Positions 1 to 8,457 of a DNA stretch of 64,000 nucleotides are shown in pieces (positions within the stretch are counted from its first letter, which is position 1; every line of letters starts with the position of its first letter). The translations under genes were made by a program, and so were the position numbers. The notes beneath the pieces were generated by a model. That model saw nothing but the letters and a program-made list of their open reading frames with translations. It was not told the DNA's origin and did not search any database. Source of the stretch: Neisseria zalophi (lineage in GTDB: Bacteria; Pseudomonadota; Gammaproteobacteria; Burkholderiales; Neisseriaceae); NCBI RefSeq assembly GCF_008807015.1, contig NZ_CP031700.1:372001-436000 (forward strand). The letters are read 5' to 3'.

Positions 1-1476
1 TCAGGGAAAAGTACGATTTTACAAGCAATCGAATTAGTATCTAAAGCTAGCCGGAATAGAGTTGAAATAATAGGTTTTGAGTCATTAATTAATAAGGAAG
101 CTTGTCAGGAATTCATTCAATTAGAAATTAAATCATTTAATGATTTACCTAGAGTTCATGTCGAGTTGTTTTTAAGTGAGGATATAAAAAGCGAGCTTTC
201 AGGGAAATATAATACTGATGAAATTGAAACGGTGGGATTACATATGGAAATACTGCCTAATGAGAGTTTAACTAGAGAGATAAAACAAGTTATTGAGCAA
301 AATCCTGATAGTTTCCCTTTCGAATTCTATGTGGTTAAATTTTTTACATTTAGCGGGGAGTCTTATACGGGGTATAGTAGATATTTATCAACTTTAATAA
401 TTGATAACTCAAATATTAATGGTGAATATGCGAATAAAGAATATACGAAAACAGTATACAAATCAGCCGTTAGTGATGTGCAAAATGTTTGGTTAAAAAA
501 CCAATATAGACAACACAAAGAAGATTTCACATCGAACAATTTAAATACCATTAATTCAAGATTACAAGGAGAGTTTACTTTTGCTATACGCTCTAATTCT
601 AAATCCAACTTGGAAACTGATATAGGACTTATACAAGATAATATACCTATTGAGGAAAAGGGTAAGGGGCTACAATGCTTTGTTAAAACAGAATTTGTAT
701 TGTCTCAAAATATAGAAAGAAAAATAGATGTTTTATTACTTGAAGAGCCTGAAAATCATTTAAGCCACACTAATATGAAAAGACTTATTTCGAGAATTTC
801 AAAATCAGCGCAAAGTCAAATTATCATTACAACACATAGTAGCTTAATTAGTAGTCGTTTAGATTTAAGAAAGGCAAAACTACTAAATAGTATTAGTGAA
901 AATATTGGGACACTTTCTAATATATCGGAAGATACTGCAAAATTTTTTATTAAAGCACCAGATAGTAATATTTTAGAATTTATTCTATCCTCTAAAGTTA
1001 TTTTAGTAGAGGGTGATGCTGAATATATGTTGTTTGAGACAATTTATAAAAGTATGGGGCGTAGTATTGAGAATGATAGCTTACATATTATTTCTGTTGA
1101 TGGTCTTAGTTTTAAAAGGTACTTAGAGTTAGCTAGAATTCTGCAAATTAAAGTTGCTGTTATTAGGGATAATGATGGAAATTGGCAGAAAAACTGTATC
1201 GATAACTATAGAGAATACAATGATATAGATAATATTAAGATATTCTATGACGGAGACGAAATTAATAGAACCACTTTTGAAAAATGCATTTATCAAGATA
1301 ATAAAGAACTTTGTGATGATATATTTAAAAATTTAAGGTCAAATACCCCTGAAGAGTTTATGCTTGCCAATAAAGCTGAATCTGCTTTTAGGATTGCTGA
1401 TAAATGTGATGAGGAAAATATAACACTAAATGTACCTCAGTATATACAAGAGGCGATTAAATGGATAAACGAGTAA
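1..1476 (+). CDS. gajA: GajA-like OLD-family ATPase-TOPRIM nuclease (5' end outside window)
   Basis: The frame is open from base 1 and begins with SGKST, the end of a Walker A loop, so only the extreme N-terminus lies outside the window; 491 codons are visible. A Walker B-like VLLLEEPENH (about codons 243-252) and an H-loop TTHSS (about 277-281) complete an ABC-type ATPase. A C-terminal TOPRIM domain follows, with the acidic ILVEGDAE motif (Glu at codon 337) and DND at 390-392. ATPase plus TOPRIM defines the OLD family, and pairing with an adjacent UvrD-like helicase is the Gabija (GajA/GajB) arrangement; known GajA is a DNA nickase regulated by nucleotides. The gene overlaps the helicase gene by 16 nt. 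It is AT-rich with no uptake sequences, unlike the flanking genes, which suggests transfer. A generic class 2 OLD nuclease is the alternative. Confidence 0.75.
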   Translation, partial: SGKSTILQAIELVSKASRNRVEIIGFESLINKEACQEFIQLEIKSFNDLPRVHVELFLSEDIKSELSGKYNTDEIETVGLHMEILPNESLTREIKQVIEQNPDSFPFEFYVVKFFTFSGESYTGYSRYLSTLIIDNSNINGEYANKEYTKTVYKSAVSDVQNVWLKNQYRQHKEDFTSNNLNTINSRLQGEFTFAIRSNSKSNLETDIGLIQDNIPIEEKGKGLQCFVKTEFVLSQNIERKIDVLLLEEPENHLSHTNMKRLISRISKSAQSQIIITTHSSLISSRLDLRKAKLLNSISENIGTLSNISEDTAKFFIKAPDSNILEFILSSKVILVEGDAEYMLFETIYKSMGRSIENDSLHIISVDGLSFKRYLELARILQIKVAVIRDNDGNWQKNCIDNYREYNDIDNIKIFYDGDEINRTTFEKCIYQDNKELCDDIFKNLRSNTPEEFMLANKAESAFRIADKCDEENITLNVPQYIQEAIKWINE

Positions 1477-2489
1477 TTTTTGCTGTAGCAGGTTCAGGGA
1501 AGTCAAAAACTATTATAGATAGAGTTCACGAAGATAGTAGGATTTTAATTTTTACATATACTGAATTAAATACATCGCAATTAAAGCAAAGGATCATTAA
1601 AAAATTAGGTTATATTCCTGAAGGTGTTAGGGTCTATACTTACTTTTCATTTCTCTACTCTTTTTGTTATAGACCATTATGTGGCTATGAATTAAAAACT
1701 AGAGGTATTGTATTCCCTAAAGAACCTGTTTCAAGGGGTATAAAAAGATATACCCGTGAGTATTATATAGACAGTAATGACCTAGTATATGCTCACAGAA
1801 TAGCTAAACTTTTAATTGATTTTGAAGTCATGCCCGAAGTAATCAGTAGAGTAGAGCGATATTTTGATTTGATTTGTATTGATGAAGTACAGGACTTTGC
1901 TGCAAATGATTTTAATTTTTTATGTGAATTGTCCAAAGCCACAATAGAAATAATGCTAGTTGGTGATTTTTATCAGCATACTTTTGATACTAGCAAAGAT
2001 GGCAATACTAGACGTAATTTACATGATGATTTTGAAGGTTATTGTAAAGAATTTCGCAAAGCAGGTTATCAAATTGATACGTTTTTATTATCTAAGAGTT
2101 ATAGATGTAGCCCTACAATTTGTCGCTTTATATCAAATGAATTACATATCAATATTGAGTCGCATAGAAGTGATGAAGTCAATATTAAATTTCTTGAAAA
2201 TGCGGATGAAATCAAAAATGTTTTTTTAGATGAATCTATAGTTAAGCTGTTCTATCAGAATAGTAACAAATACAAAGGCAATACTCAGAATTGGGGGAAA
2301 GTAAAAGGTGTTGATTGCTATGATGATGTGTGTGTGGTCTTAAATAAAAACACTTATGAGGCTTATCAAAACAATGAGCTTTATAATTTGAAACCCCCTA
2401 CACTAAATAAACTATATGTTGCTTGTACACGGGCAAAACGAAATTTGTATTTTATCGAAGAGCAAAAGTTGAGAGATTATAAAATATAA
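1461..2489 (+). CDS. gajB: GajB-like UvrD/Rep-type helicase, compact
   Basis: A 342-residue superfamily 1 helicase. Motif I is AVAGSGKSKT (8-17); motif Ia is near 29-38; motif II is CIDEVQDF (about 137-144); motif III is LVGDFYQHTF (about 167); motif IV is SKSYRCSP (about 211); motif V is a VKGVDCYDDV variant (about 281); motif VI is YVACTRAKR (about 319). The motif set is complete, but the protein is much shorter than typical UvrD/Rep or the roughly 490-residue GajB, so the 1B/2B insertions must be reduced. Its ATG lies 16 nt inside the upstream nuclease gene, implying translational coupling. In Gabija, GajB is thought to sense DNA ends or unwind DNA to activate GajA. AT-rich codon use matches its partner. 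Helicase identity is firm; the Gabija role is inferred from the pairing. Confidence 0.75.
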   Translation: MDKRVIFAVAGSGKSKTIIDRVHEDSRILIFTYTELNTSQLKQRIIKKLGYIPEGVRVYTYFSFLYSFCYRPLCGYELKTRGIVFPKEPVSRGIKRYTREYYIDSNDLVYAHRIAKLLIDFEVMPEVISRVERYFDLICIDEVQDFAANDFNFLCELSKATIEIMLVGDFYQHTFDTSKDGNTRRNLHDDFEGYCKEFRKAGYQIDTFLLSKSYRCSPTICRFISNELHINIESHRSDEVNIKFLENADEIKNVFLDESIVKLFYQNSNKYKGNTQNWGKVKGVDCYDDVCVVLNKNTYEAYQNNELYNLKPPTLNKLYVACTRAKRNLYFIEEQKLRDYKI

Positions 2490-2557
2490 TAAGACAAACA
2501 GCCCTTGTTATAATAGGATACTTTATCTTTCTATTAATGTTATAAATCTTATTAAAT

Positions 2558-2592
2558 TTTTGAACGTGACGATCCTTTCGTCACGTTCAAAA
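2558..2592. terminator. Bidirectional terminator between defence pair and mla operon
   Basis: A perfect 15-bp inverted repeat (2558-2572 with 2578-2592) with a 5-nt loop, flanked by A/T runs on both sides. It sits between the convergent helicase gene and mlaA and can serve both. No uptake sequence is embedded, unlike most terminators in this window. Confidence 0.8.
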
Positions 2593-2685
2593 TTTCCCAT
2601 GTAACTATATCCAATAAGTACCTACTAACTTACCATACAATTCAATTCTCGTATGCGGTCGGTTTTTATAGATAAATTGATAACC

Positions 2686-3570
2686 TTAAAGCTCATCAGG
2701 CACCCAAATCCCTAAAGCCTGCGGTTGTGCTTCTTCGGGTATGGTTAGGCTGCTTTGTGGTGCCATGTCTGATACAGGTTTATAGGTGTCGACAGATACT
2801 TCTTGTTCAACCGTTGAAGACTCAACCGGGGAGGAGGGCTCGTCAACCAAATCATCAATATCAATATCGTCTTCTATACTTTCAGGCAATTTTGCGCCTG
2901 TTTGCCGTGCTCTCACTCTCATAAAAATATCACGGGTATAAGTATATTTATCAATGGCTGCATCGTCTAAACTGTCGGTTAAATCTAAATATTGTTCACG
3001 TACGCTGACTGCGTTTAAGGTCGCTGTACCGACACGGCCTGCACTGGTTTCAAAAACGGCATTTTTAACCGGGTAAACATAAGTAATGGTATTGCCGATA
3101 CCGTCACGCACGGTAGAAGGGCCGGCTAGGGGATAAACAAAGTAATTGCTGTTTTTCCAGCCCCATGATGCAAAGGTGTCACCCAATGTATTTTTATTGT
3201 TGGGCACTCCTCCGGCACCGGCAACGTCAATCAGGCCGCCTAAGCCGAAAGTGGTGTTAACGCCGACGCGGACGAGATCTTCACTGGCGCGTTTGATATC
3301 CAGCCGGAGCAGGTTGCTGCCCATACTGACGACATCGCGTAGGTTGTTGAAAAAATTGCTGACACCGGTACGAACCGGTTTGGGGGTAACCTTGCGGTAG
3401 CCGCGTGCTACCGGGCTGAATATATATTTATCCGCTTTCTCGTTTATTTTAAACATGGTGCGGTTATAGGGTTCGTAGGGATCGGCGGGGTTATTTTCGG
3501 CTGAAGCAGGCTGTGTTATGGCTAAGCTCAGCATAATAAGAGGTATAGTGGTGGTTTTTTTTATGTTCAT
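2686..3570 (-). CDS. mlaA: MlaA (VacJ) outer-membrane phospholipid removal protein
   Basis: 294 residues of the MlaA/VacJ family. The conserved core starts at DPYEPYNRTMFKIN and continues through NFFNNL, RVGVNTTFGLGGL and WGWKNSNYFVYPL. MlaA draws misplaced phospholipids from the outer leaflet of the outer membrane and passes them to MlaC. The start at 3570 is chosen because it gives an ATGA overlap with the mlaB stop; an ATG 12 nt upstream is also possible. The N-terminus looks like a type I signal peptide ending PASA; no lipobox cysteine is visible, unlike E. coli MlaA, which is a lipoprotein. A Pro/Glu/Asp-rich C-terminal tail (about 245-294) is a further difference. Last gene of the mla operon. 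Confidence 0.92.
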   Translation of the reverse strand: MNIKKTTTIPLIMLSLAITQPASAENNPADPYEPYNRTMFKINEKADKYIFSPVARGYRKVTPKPVRTGVSNFFNNLRDVVSMGSNLLRLDIKRASEDLVRVGVNTTFGLGGLIDVAGAGGVPNNKNTLGDTFASWGWKNSNYFVYPLAGPSTVRDGIGNTITYVYPVKNAVFETSAGRVGTATLNAVSVREQYLDLTDSLDDAAIDKYTYTRDIFMRVRARQTGAKLPESIEDDIDIDDLVDEPSSPVESSTVEQEVSVDTYKPVSDMAPQSSLTIPEEAQPQALGIWVPDEL

Positions 3571-3845
3571 GGGGTTACCCATTCTTTTATTTCATATAAC
3601 TCGGATAAAGCATTCACGGAATCAGGGATGCCACGCAAAGATATTGAATCGGGTTTTAGACGCAATGCGGTGAGTAATAAAGAAATACAGGCTGAATCTG
3701 CGCGGGAAACTCCGGATAGATCAATAGCTTCGATTTCTTTCAGACGGCATTGCTGTTCGAATTGCGTGTAAGCAGCTGATGTTACCGTTTTTACGGTAAC
3801 ATCGCCGCTAATATGCAAAATACCGTTGCGTACTTCAGATTTCAT
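3567..3845 (-). CDS. mlaB: MlaB STAS-domain subunit of the Mla ABC transporter
   Basis: A 92-residue single STAS domain with the typical LSGVSRADSACISLLL strand-helix segment. In the Mla complex, MlaB binds the ATPase MlaF on the cytoplasmic side and stabilises or regulates it. The gene starts 3 nt after mlaC ends and overlaps mlaA by 4 nt (ATGA), so translation is probably coupled. Sequence similarity within STAS proteins is weak and the call leans partly on position. Confidence 0.88.
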   Translation of the reverse strand: MKSEVRNGILHISGDVTVKTVTSAAYTQFEQQCRLKEIEAIDLSGVSRADSACISLLLTALRLKPDSISLRGIPDSVNALSELYEIKEWVTP

Positions 3846-3848
3846 GTT

Positions 3849-4448
3849 TTATTTGCTGCCATTTTTAGATTTCAGTTCGCTAATTAGACCATCAATGCCT
3901 TTGGCTTTAATGGTTTCGCCGAATTGATTGCGGTATACGGTTACCAAGCTGGCGCCTTCAACGGCTACATTGTAGGCACGGTATCTGTTGCCGCTTTGAT
4001 AAGTGGTGAAGTCCATTTTGACAGTTTCACCATTTTCGGGCGTTACATCTGCATGAACGATAACTTCTTTACCTCCACGGTTCACAATCGGTGTATTGCT
4101 AACGGTTACTTTGGCATTTTTGAATTTCAACATAGTGCCCGAATAAGTACGGATCAGCAGGGTTTGAAATTCTTTGGTTAATGCCTGTTTTTGAGCCGGA
4201 GTGGCTTGGCGCCAGGGATTGCCTACGGCTAAAGCCGTCATGCGTTGGAAGTCGAAATAGGGGATGGCATAATTTTCGGCTTTGCGGCGGACAGCGGCAT
4301 CATTGCTGCCATTGGCATCCTTCAAGATATTTAATACCTGAGTGGCATTGGTGCGGATTTGATTAACAGCATCGGCAGGTGCGGCAGCGGCAAGGCTGAT
4401 ACTTAAAAGGCCAATACTCAGGGCACTGATAAAAGCTGATTTTTTCAT
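3849..4448 (-). CDS. mlaC: MlaC periplasmic phospholipid-binding protein
   Basis: 199 residues with a signal peptide (about 1-22, cleavage near AAA-APAD) and the Tol-Ttg2 / MlaC domain: NYAIPYFDFQRMTALAVG, WRQATPAQKQALTKEF and a C-terminal RYRAYNVAVEGASLV segment. MlaC shuttles phospholipid between outer-membrane MlaA and the inner-membrane MlaFEDB complex. It lies 32 nt downstream of mlaD and 3 nt upstream of mlaB, in one minus-strand operon. The length is normal for the family. Confidence 0.93.
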   Translation of the reverse strand: MKKSAFISALSIGLLSISLAAAAPADAVNQIRTNATQVLNILKDANGSNDAAVRRKAENYAIPYFDFQRMTALAVGNPWRQATPAQKQALTKEFQTLLIRTYSGTMLKFKNAKVTVSNTPIVNRGGKEVIVHADVTPENGETVKMDFTTYQSGNRYRAYNVAVEGASLVTVYRNQFGETIKAKGIDGLISELKSKNGSK

Positions 4449-4480
4449 GATGTATGTTTCCTATGTTGTTCTATTAAAGA

Positions 4481-4990
4481 TTATTCAGACGGCGCTTGTA
4501 CGGGCTCTTCCGTGCTCGAACCGTTTGCGTTTTGCTCGGTAAAGTTGGTCATAAATTTACCGATCAGGTTTTCCAATACTAAGGCAGAAGCAGTGAGGGT
4601 AATTGTGTCGCCTGCTTCAAGGTTTTCCATGTCGCCACCTTGCATTAAGCCGATATATTGCTCTCCGAGTAAACCCGAAGTGAGGATTTGTGCGGATACA
4701 TCGCTGCTGAATTGGTATTGGCTGTTTAAATTTAGACTGACTTTTGCTTGATAAGTTTGTGGGTCGAGACTGATGCTGCCTACCCGACCAACCAATACAC
4801 CGGCAGCCTTAACAGGGGCATTGGTTTTTAAACCGCCGATATCGGTAAAATCGGCATATACGGTATATGTTTTTCCTGAGCCGCCACCAACTGATACGCC
4901 GCCGGCAACGCGGAATGCAAGGAAGCCTATGGCAAAAATACCCAATAAAACAAATAAGCCGACCCAAAATTCTAAAACACTTTTTTTCAT
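4481..4990 (-). CDS. mlaD: MlaD MCE-domain protein
   Basis: 169 residues with an N-terminal membrane anchor (about 8-28, rich in Leu, Ile, Phe and Gly) and one MCE domain (about 39-117) containing GGLKTNAPVKAAGVLVGRV and SGLLGEQYIGL. MlaD forms the hexameric lipid-binding ring on the periplasmic face of the Mla transporter. The C-terminal tail is acidic and Ser/Gln-rich. The gene is 4 nt downstream of mlaE. Confidence 0.93.
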   Translation of the reverse strand: MKKSVLEFWVGLFVLLGIFAIGFLAFRVAGGVSVGGGSGKTYTVYADFTDIGGLKTNAPVKAAGVLVGRVGSISLDPQTYQAKVSLNLNSQYQFSSDVSAQILTSGLLGEQYIGLMQGGDMENLEAGDTITLTASALVLENLIGKFMTNFTEQNANGSSTEEPVQAPSE

Positions 4991-4994
4991 CGTA

Positions 4995-5771
4995 TCACTC
5001 GGTAAACATTAATGCGGTTAAGATAAAATCAATAGCCAAAACAGTCAGTGCGGAAGAAACAACCGTACGTGTGCTGGCGCGCAGGATTCCTTCGGAAGTG
5101 GGAACACTGTGAAAACCTTGATGAACGGCAATCAGTGTTACGGCCAAACCGAAAACGGTTGATTTGATCAAACCGTTCAATACATCATAGCCAAATGAAA
5201 TATTACTTTGCATTTGCGACCAAAAAATACCGCTGTCCAAACCCAAATATTGAACACCGATTAAATAAGCACCGTAAATACCGGCAACATTAAAAATCGA
5301 AGCCAACAACGGCATAGAGAAAACACCTGCCCAAAACCGCGGTACCACAACACGGGCAACGGGATTCACAGCCATCACATTCATGGCTTCAAGTTGTTCG
5401 GTTGTTTTCATCAGGCCTATTTCACTGGTCATGGCACCGCCGGCGCTGCTGGCAAATAAAATAGCTGCCAATACTGGGCCGAGTTCGCGCAATAGGCTGG
5501 CGGCAACCATATAACCGAGAATATCGGCAGATTTGAATTTGGAAAGTTGCGTATATCCTTGTAATCCTAACACCATACCAACGAACAAACCGGAAACAGC
5601 AATAATCAATACTGATAAAACGCCGGCAAAATAAACTTGGCGGACACTTAATTTAAAGCGGATTAGGGCAGTTCCCGATTTAGACAGAATTTGTATAAAA
5701 AACAAACAAACGCTGCCCAATGCACGGATAAATTGTAGGGTGTTATACCCAATGGTTTGGATAAAATTCAT
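4995..5771 (-). CDS. mlaE: MlaE permease
   Basis: 258-residue polytopic membrane protein of the MlaE/YrbE family, with the conserved stretch LRELGPVLAAILFASSAGGA followed by EIGLMKTTEQLEAMNVMAVNP. It forms the transmembrane channel of the phospholipid ABC transporter with MlaF, MlaD and MlaB. The intergenic gap to mlaF holds one DUS (5791-5800). Length and motifs are normal. Confidence 0.94.
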   Translation of the reverse strand: MNFIQTIGYNTLQFIRALGSVCLFFIQILSKSGTALIRFKLSVRQVYFAGVLSVLIIAVSGLFVGMVLGLQGYTQLSKFKSADILGYMVAASLLRELGPVLAAILFASSAGGAMTSEIGLMKTTEQLEAMNVMAVNPVARVVVPRFWAGVFSMPLLASIFNVAGIYGAYLIGVQYLGLDSGIFWSQMQSNISFGYDVLNGLIKSTVFGLAVTLIAVHQGFHSVPTSEGILRASTRTVVSSALTVLAIDFILTALMFTE

Positions 5772-5813
5772 GGTTTTTCAATATTATCTTTTCAGACGGC
5801 CATTAATAATGAT

Positions 5814-6617
5814 TTATGCCGTGCCTAATAAATCCTGTTTTAAATCGGTGCTTGCCGGATAACGGAACGGTACCGGGCCGTTGGGCAGGCCGCCGACAAA
5901 TTGTTGTACCCAAGGTGAATCCAGTTCGCGCATTTCCTGTGGCGATCCCGAAAACATAATTTCACCATGTGCTAGAAAAATAACTTGATCAACAATGGCT
6001 AAAGATTGCTCAATATCGTGCGACACCATAATACTGGTAGAGCGTAGTGCTTTATTGGCACGGCTGATTAAGTGTGCGATTACACCCAACGAAATCGGAT
6101 CAAGGCCGGTAAATGGTTCGTCATAAATCAGGATTTCCGGATCCAGTGCAATGGTTCGTGCCAATGCGACTCTTCTGGACATGCCGCCTGAAAGCTCGGA
6201 GGGCATGAGGTTTTCTACGCCGCGCAGTCCGACGGCATTTAGTTTCAAAATAACCAAGTCACGAATCACAGGCTCAGGTAGTTTTGTTAGTTCGCGCATG
6301 GGGAAAGCGATGTTGTCGAATACTGATAAATCGGTAAACAGTGCGCCGTGTTGAAACAATACACCCATACGGCGGCGGTGTTCGTATAATTCGCTTGCAT
6401 TAAATTCGGCAATATTGCGACCTTCAATCAGAATCTGCCCGCTTTGAGGATGGATTTGACCGGTTATCAGGCGCATCAGCGTTGTTTTACCGCTACCGGA
6501 ACCACCCATTACCGCGGCAAAATGACCTTGCTCAATGGTAAAGTTGATATTATTGAGAACGGGCCTTCCCCCATAGGCGAAAGCAACGTTTTTCATTTCG
6601 ATAAAAGGTGTGTTCAT
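5814..6617 (-). CDS. mlaF: MlaF ATPase
   Basis: 267-residue ABC ATPase. Walker A is GGSGSGKTT (38-46); the Q-loop is near FQHGALF; the signature is LSGGMSRRVALAR; Walker B is ILIYDEPFTGLD; the H-loop is in MVSHDI. It powers the Mla phospholipid transporter from the cytoplasm and heads the operon mlaF-E-D-C-B-A. A good promoter lies about 30 nt upstream (6646-6674), giving a short leader. The order and tight spacing of the next five genes make the assignment secure over other ABC ATPases. Confidence 0.94.
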   Translation of the reverse strand: MNTPFIEMKNVAFAYGGRPVLNNINFTIEQGHFAAVMGGSGSGKTTLMRLITGQIHPQSGQILIEGRNIAEFNASELYEHRRRMGVLFQHGALFTDLSVFDNIAFPMRELTKLPEPVIRDLVILKLNAVGLRGVENLMPSELSGGMSRRVALARTIALDPEILIYDEPFTGLDPISLGVIAHLISRANKALRSTSIMVSHDIEQSLAIVDQVIFLAHGEIMFSGSPQEMRELDSPWVQQFVGGLPNGPVPFRYPASTDLKQDLLGTA

Positions 6618-6645
6618 GCCTGCGTTGTACTATCCAAATATTCGT

Positions 6646-6674
6646 ATTCTATTAAGTTGGGCCACCTGGGGCAA
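6646..6674 (-). promoter_or_regulatory. Putative sigma-70 promoter of the mla operon
   Basis: Reading the minus strand, TTGCCC (6669-6674) and TAGAAT (6646-6651) are separated by exactly 17 nt, matching 4/6 and 5/6 of consensus. Transcription would start about 20 nt before the mlaF ATG. Prediction from sequence only. Confidence 0.5.
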
Positions 6675-6798
6675 TTTTCCAGACAGCTTTTTATATAAAA
6701 ATACATATTTGTATGTAAATTGATGAAATAGCTGCTCTGAGTCATAAAATAAATATAAATAGGGTTAAATATTTTTAATTTATAGATATTATCCTTGT

Positions 6799-6921
6799 TT
6801 CAGACGGCCTTTTGATGTCAGCAAACCTCTAAAAATAATTATCTATCATAAAATTAAGTGAGTATAGATATTTTTATAATAAAATGATAGCGGTTGTTTG
6901 AGAGATACAAGGCCGTCTGAA
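6799..6921. repeat. Pair of opposed DNA uptake sequences between mlaF and bioH
   Basis: The 320-bp gap 6618-6937 holds TTCAGACGGCCT at 6799-6810 and AGGCCGTCTGAA at 6910-6921, in opposite orientation and about 100 bp apart, in AT-rich DNA. The spacing is too wide for a normal terminator hairpin. Apart from the mlaF promoter I see nothing else in this gap. Confidence 0.85.
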
Positions 6922-6937
6922 AAAATAATTATCTATA

Positions 6938-7681
6938 TTAATTTTGTTCGAAAAATGTTGTGATTAGTGAGGCAAATTCATCGGCTTGAGTGAGAAAGGG
7001 CGCATGTGCGGCTTTTTCAATAGTATGAAGTGTACTTTGAGGTAAATGCCGTTGCAGGTATTCTCCCATGCGTGGTGGGGTAATTGAGTCTTTGGCACCG
7101 AATATTAATAGTGTTGGAATGTCAATATCAGGTAATAACGGACGGGCATCGGTTTCGGCTACAGTATCTAATGCGGCTTGCATGGCACTGGGCGCACCAT
7201 GTTTAACAATATCGGGCAAGACTTTTTCTAAAATAGATTGTTGTTCTTTTGCGTATAAAAATTGTAATTGTAGAAACTGTTTCATATATTTGTGATAGTC
7301 TTGTTGAAACAAGTCAATCATTTTAGCGAGGGCGGGATTGCTTAAGCCTTCCGGATAGTCTGGCGCTGCTTGAAATTTGGCAAAGCTGGCTGTGATACAT
7401 AAGGCTTGGATTTTTTCCGGATAACGGGCGGCCATATACAGGGAAATCAGGCCGCCGAGTGACCACCCGAGCAGATAAGCAGGCTCATTGATTTGTTCAG
7501 AAAGCTCGTCGGCTATGCCGGCGATATCAAAAGAACCGTCAAAGGGTGCGTCGCCATGGCCCGGTAGGTTTGGGGTGTAGATAGTCCAGTTTGCGGGCAG
7601 GCGAGGTATCAAATCATCGAAAACGTGGCGGTTCGCCGCCCAGCCGTGTATCAGATAAACTTTTTTGGCGGAATGTTGCAT
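6938..7681 (-). CDS. bioH: BioH pimeloyl-ACP methyl ester carboxylesterase
   Basis: 247-residue alpha/beta hydrolase with the full triad: Ser74 in GWSLGG, Asp198 in FGAKDSITPP and His226 in KAAHAPFL; the oxyanion region is IHGWAANRHVF. BioH cleaves the methyl ester of pimeloyl-ACP to release the substrate for biotin ring assembly. Length and the GWSLGGL core fit BioH better than other small esterases. Its start codon abuts the start of comF, which is read in the opposite direction, so its promoter must lie within comF. An insertion-like middle section (about 105-165) is the usual BioH lid. Confidence 0.88.
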   Translation of the reverse strand: MQHSAKKVYLIHGWAANRHVFDDLIPRLPANWTIYTPNLPGHGDAPFDGSFDIAGIADELSEQINEPAYLLGWSLGGLISLYMAARYPEKIQALCITASFAKFQAAPDYPEGLSNPALAKMIDLFQQDYHKYMKQFLQLQFLYAKEQQSILEKVLPDIVKHGAPSAMQAALDTVAETDARPLLPDIDIPTLLIFGAKDSITPPRMGEYLQRHLPQSTLHTIEKAAHAPFLTQADEFASLITTFFEQN

Positions 7682-8393
7682 GAATTTTCTTTCGTGGTTG
7701 CGCGAAACATCAGGTATAAAACGATGTGTATTATGCCATGACTATTCCGTTTCAGACGGCCTGTGTTTAGCTTGTACTGCTGATTTACTTGAATTACGTA
7801 CTGATCCTTCGGGCGTTTGTCCGATCTGTGCCGGCGTTAGTGGCAGCGGTGTAATATGTGGGAAGTGTCAAAAGAAGCCGCCTTCATTTGAGCGATTGTG
7901 GACATCGGTTTATTATATGCCGCCTGTTAGTAGTATGATTTACGCGTTTAAGCACCGGGCTGATTTGAGCATGCTGCCACCATTAGCACAGGTATTATTG
8001 GCGCATGCACCGCCTTGGTTGGATGATATTCGGATTGATGCTGTATTAGCGGTACCGTTGAGTAAAGAGAGACGGCTATTTCGTGGATTTAACCAAAGTG
8101 AAGGATTGGCTGATGCCGTGGGTAAAGCTTATGGTTGGCCGGTGTTGCCGCATCAGACGGTGTTCCGTCGACATCGTACGCCGCAGAGTCTGCTAAAAAG
8201 TACGGAGCGCCATAAAAATGTAAAAAATATTTTTGTCATAGAAAAACAATGTGTTAACAATCGTAAAATTTTACTTATTGACGATGTTGCCACAACAGGG
8301 GCAACTTTAGAAGAATTGTCCCGAACGCTAAAATTGGCGGGGGCTGACGCAGTTTTCTGTTGGTCGCTTTCGCGTCCGCCAATGAAAAAATAA
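7680..8393 (+). CDS. comF: ComF family phosphoribosyltransferase-like competence protein
   Basis: 237 residues from the ATG at 7680; an in-frame start at 7665 would add five residues and overlap bioH more. The N-terminus carries CxxC pairs (CVLC at 16-19, CLAC at 29-32, then CPIC and CGKC), a zinc-finger arrangement typical of ComF. The C-terminal half is a type I phosphoribosyltransferase fold with the PRPP loop ILLIDDVATTGATL. ComF helps bring transforming single-stranded DNA into the cytoplasm. A DNA uptake sequence (7751-7760) is embedded in frame and encodes SDG between the first two Cys pairs. Confidence 0.88.
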   Translation: MNFLSWLRETSGIKRCVLCHDYSVSDGLCLACTADLLELRTDPSGVCPICAGVSGSGVICGKCQKKPPSFERLWTSVYYMPPVSSMIYAFKHRADLSMLPPLAQVLLAHAPPWLDDIRIDAVLAVPLSKERRLFRGFNQSEGLADAVGKAYGWPVLPHQTVFRRHRTPQSLLKSTERHKNVKNIFVIEKQCVNNRKILLIDDVATTGATLEELSRTLKLAGADAVFCWSLSRPPMKK

Positions 8394-8457
8394 TGAAAAA
8401 CTTTTTGACGTGCTGCTTCGTTTGCGGCATAGTTCGACACTTAAATATTTGATTTAT

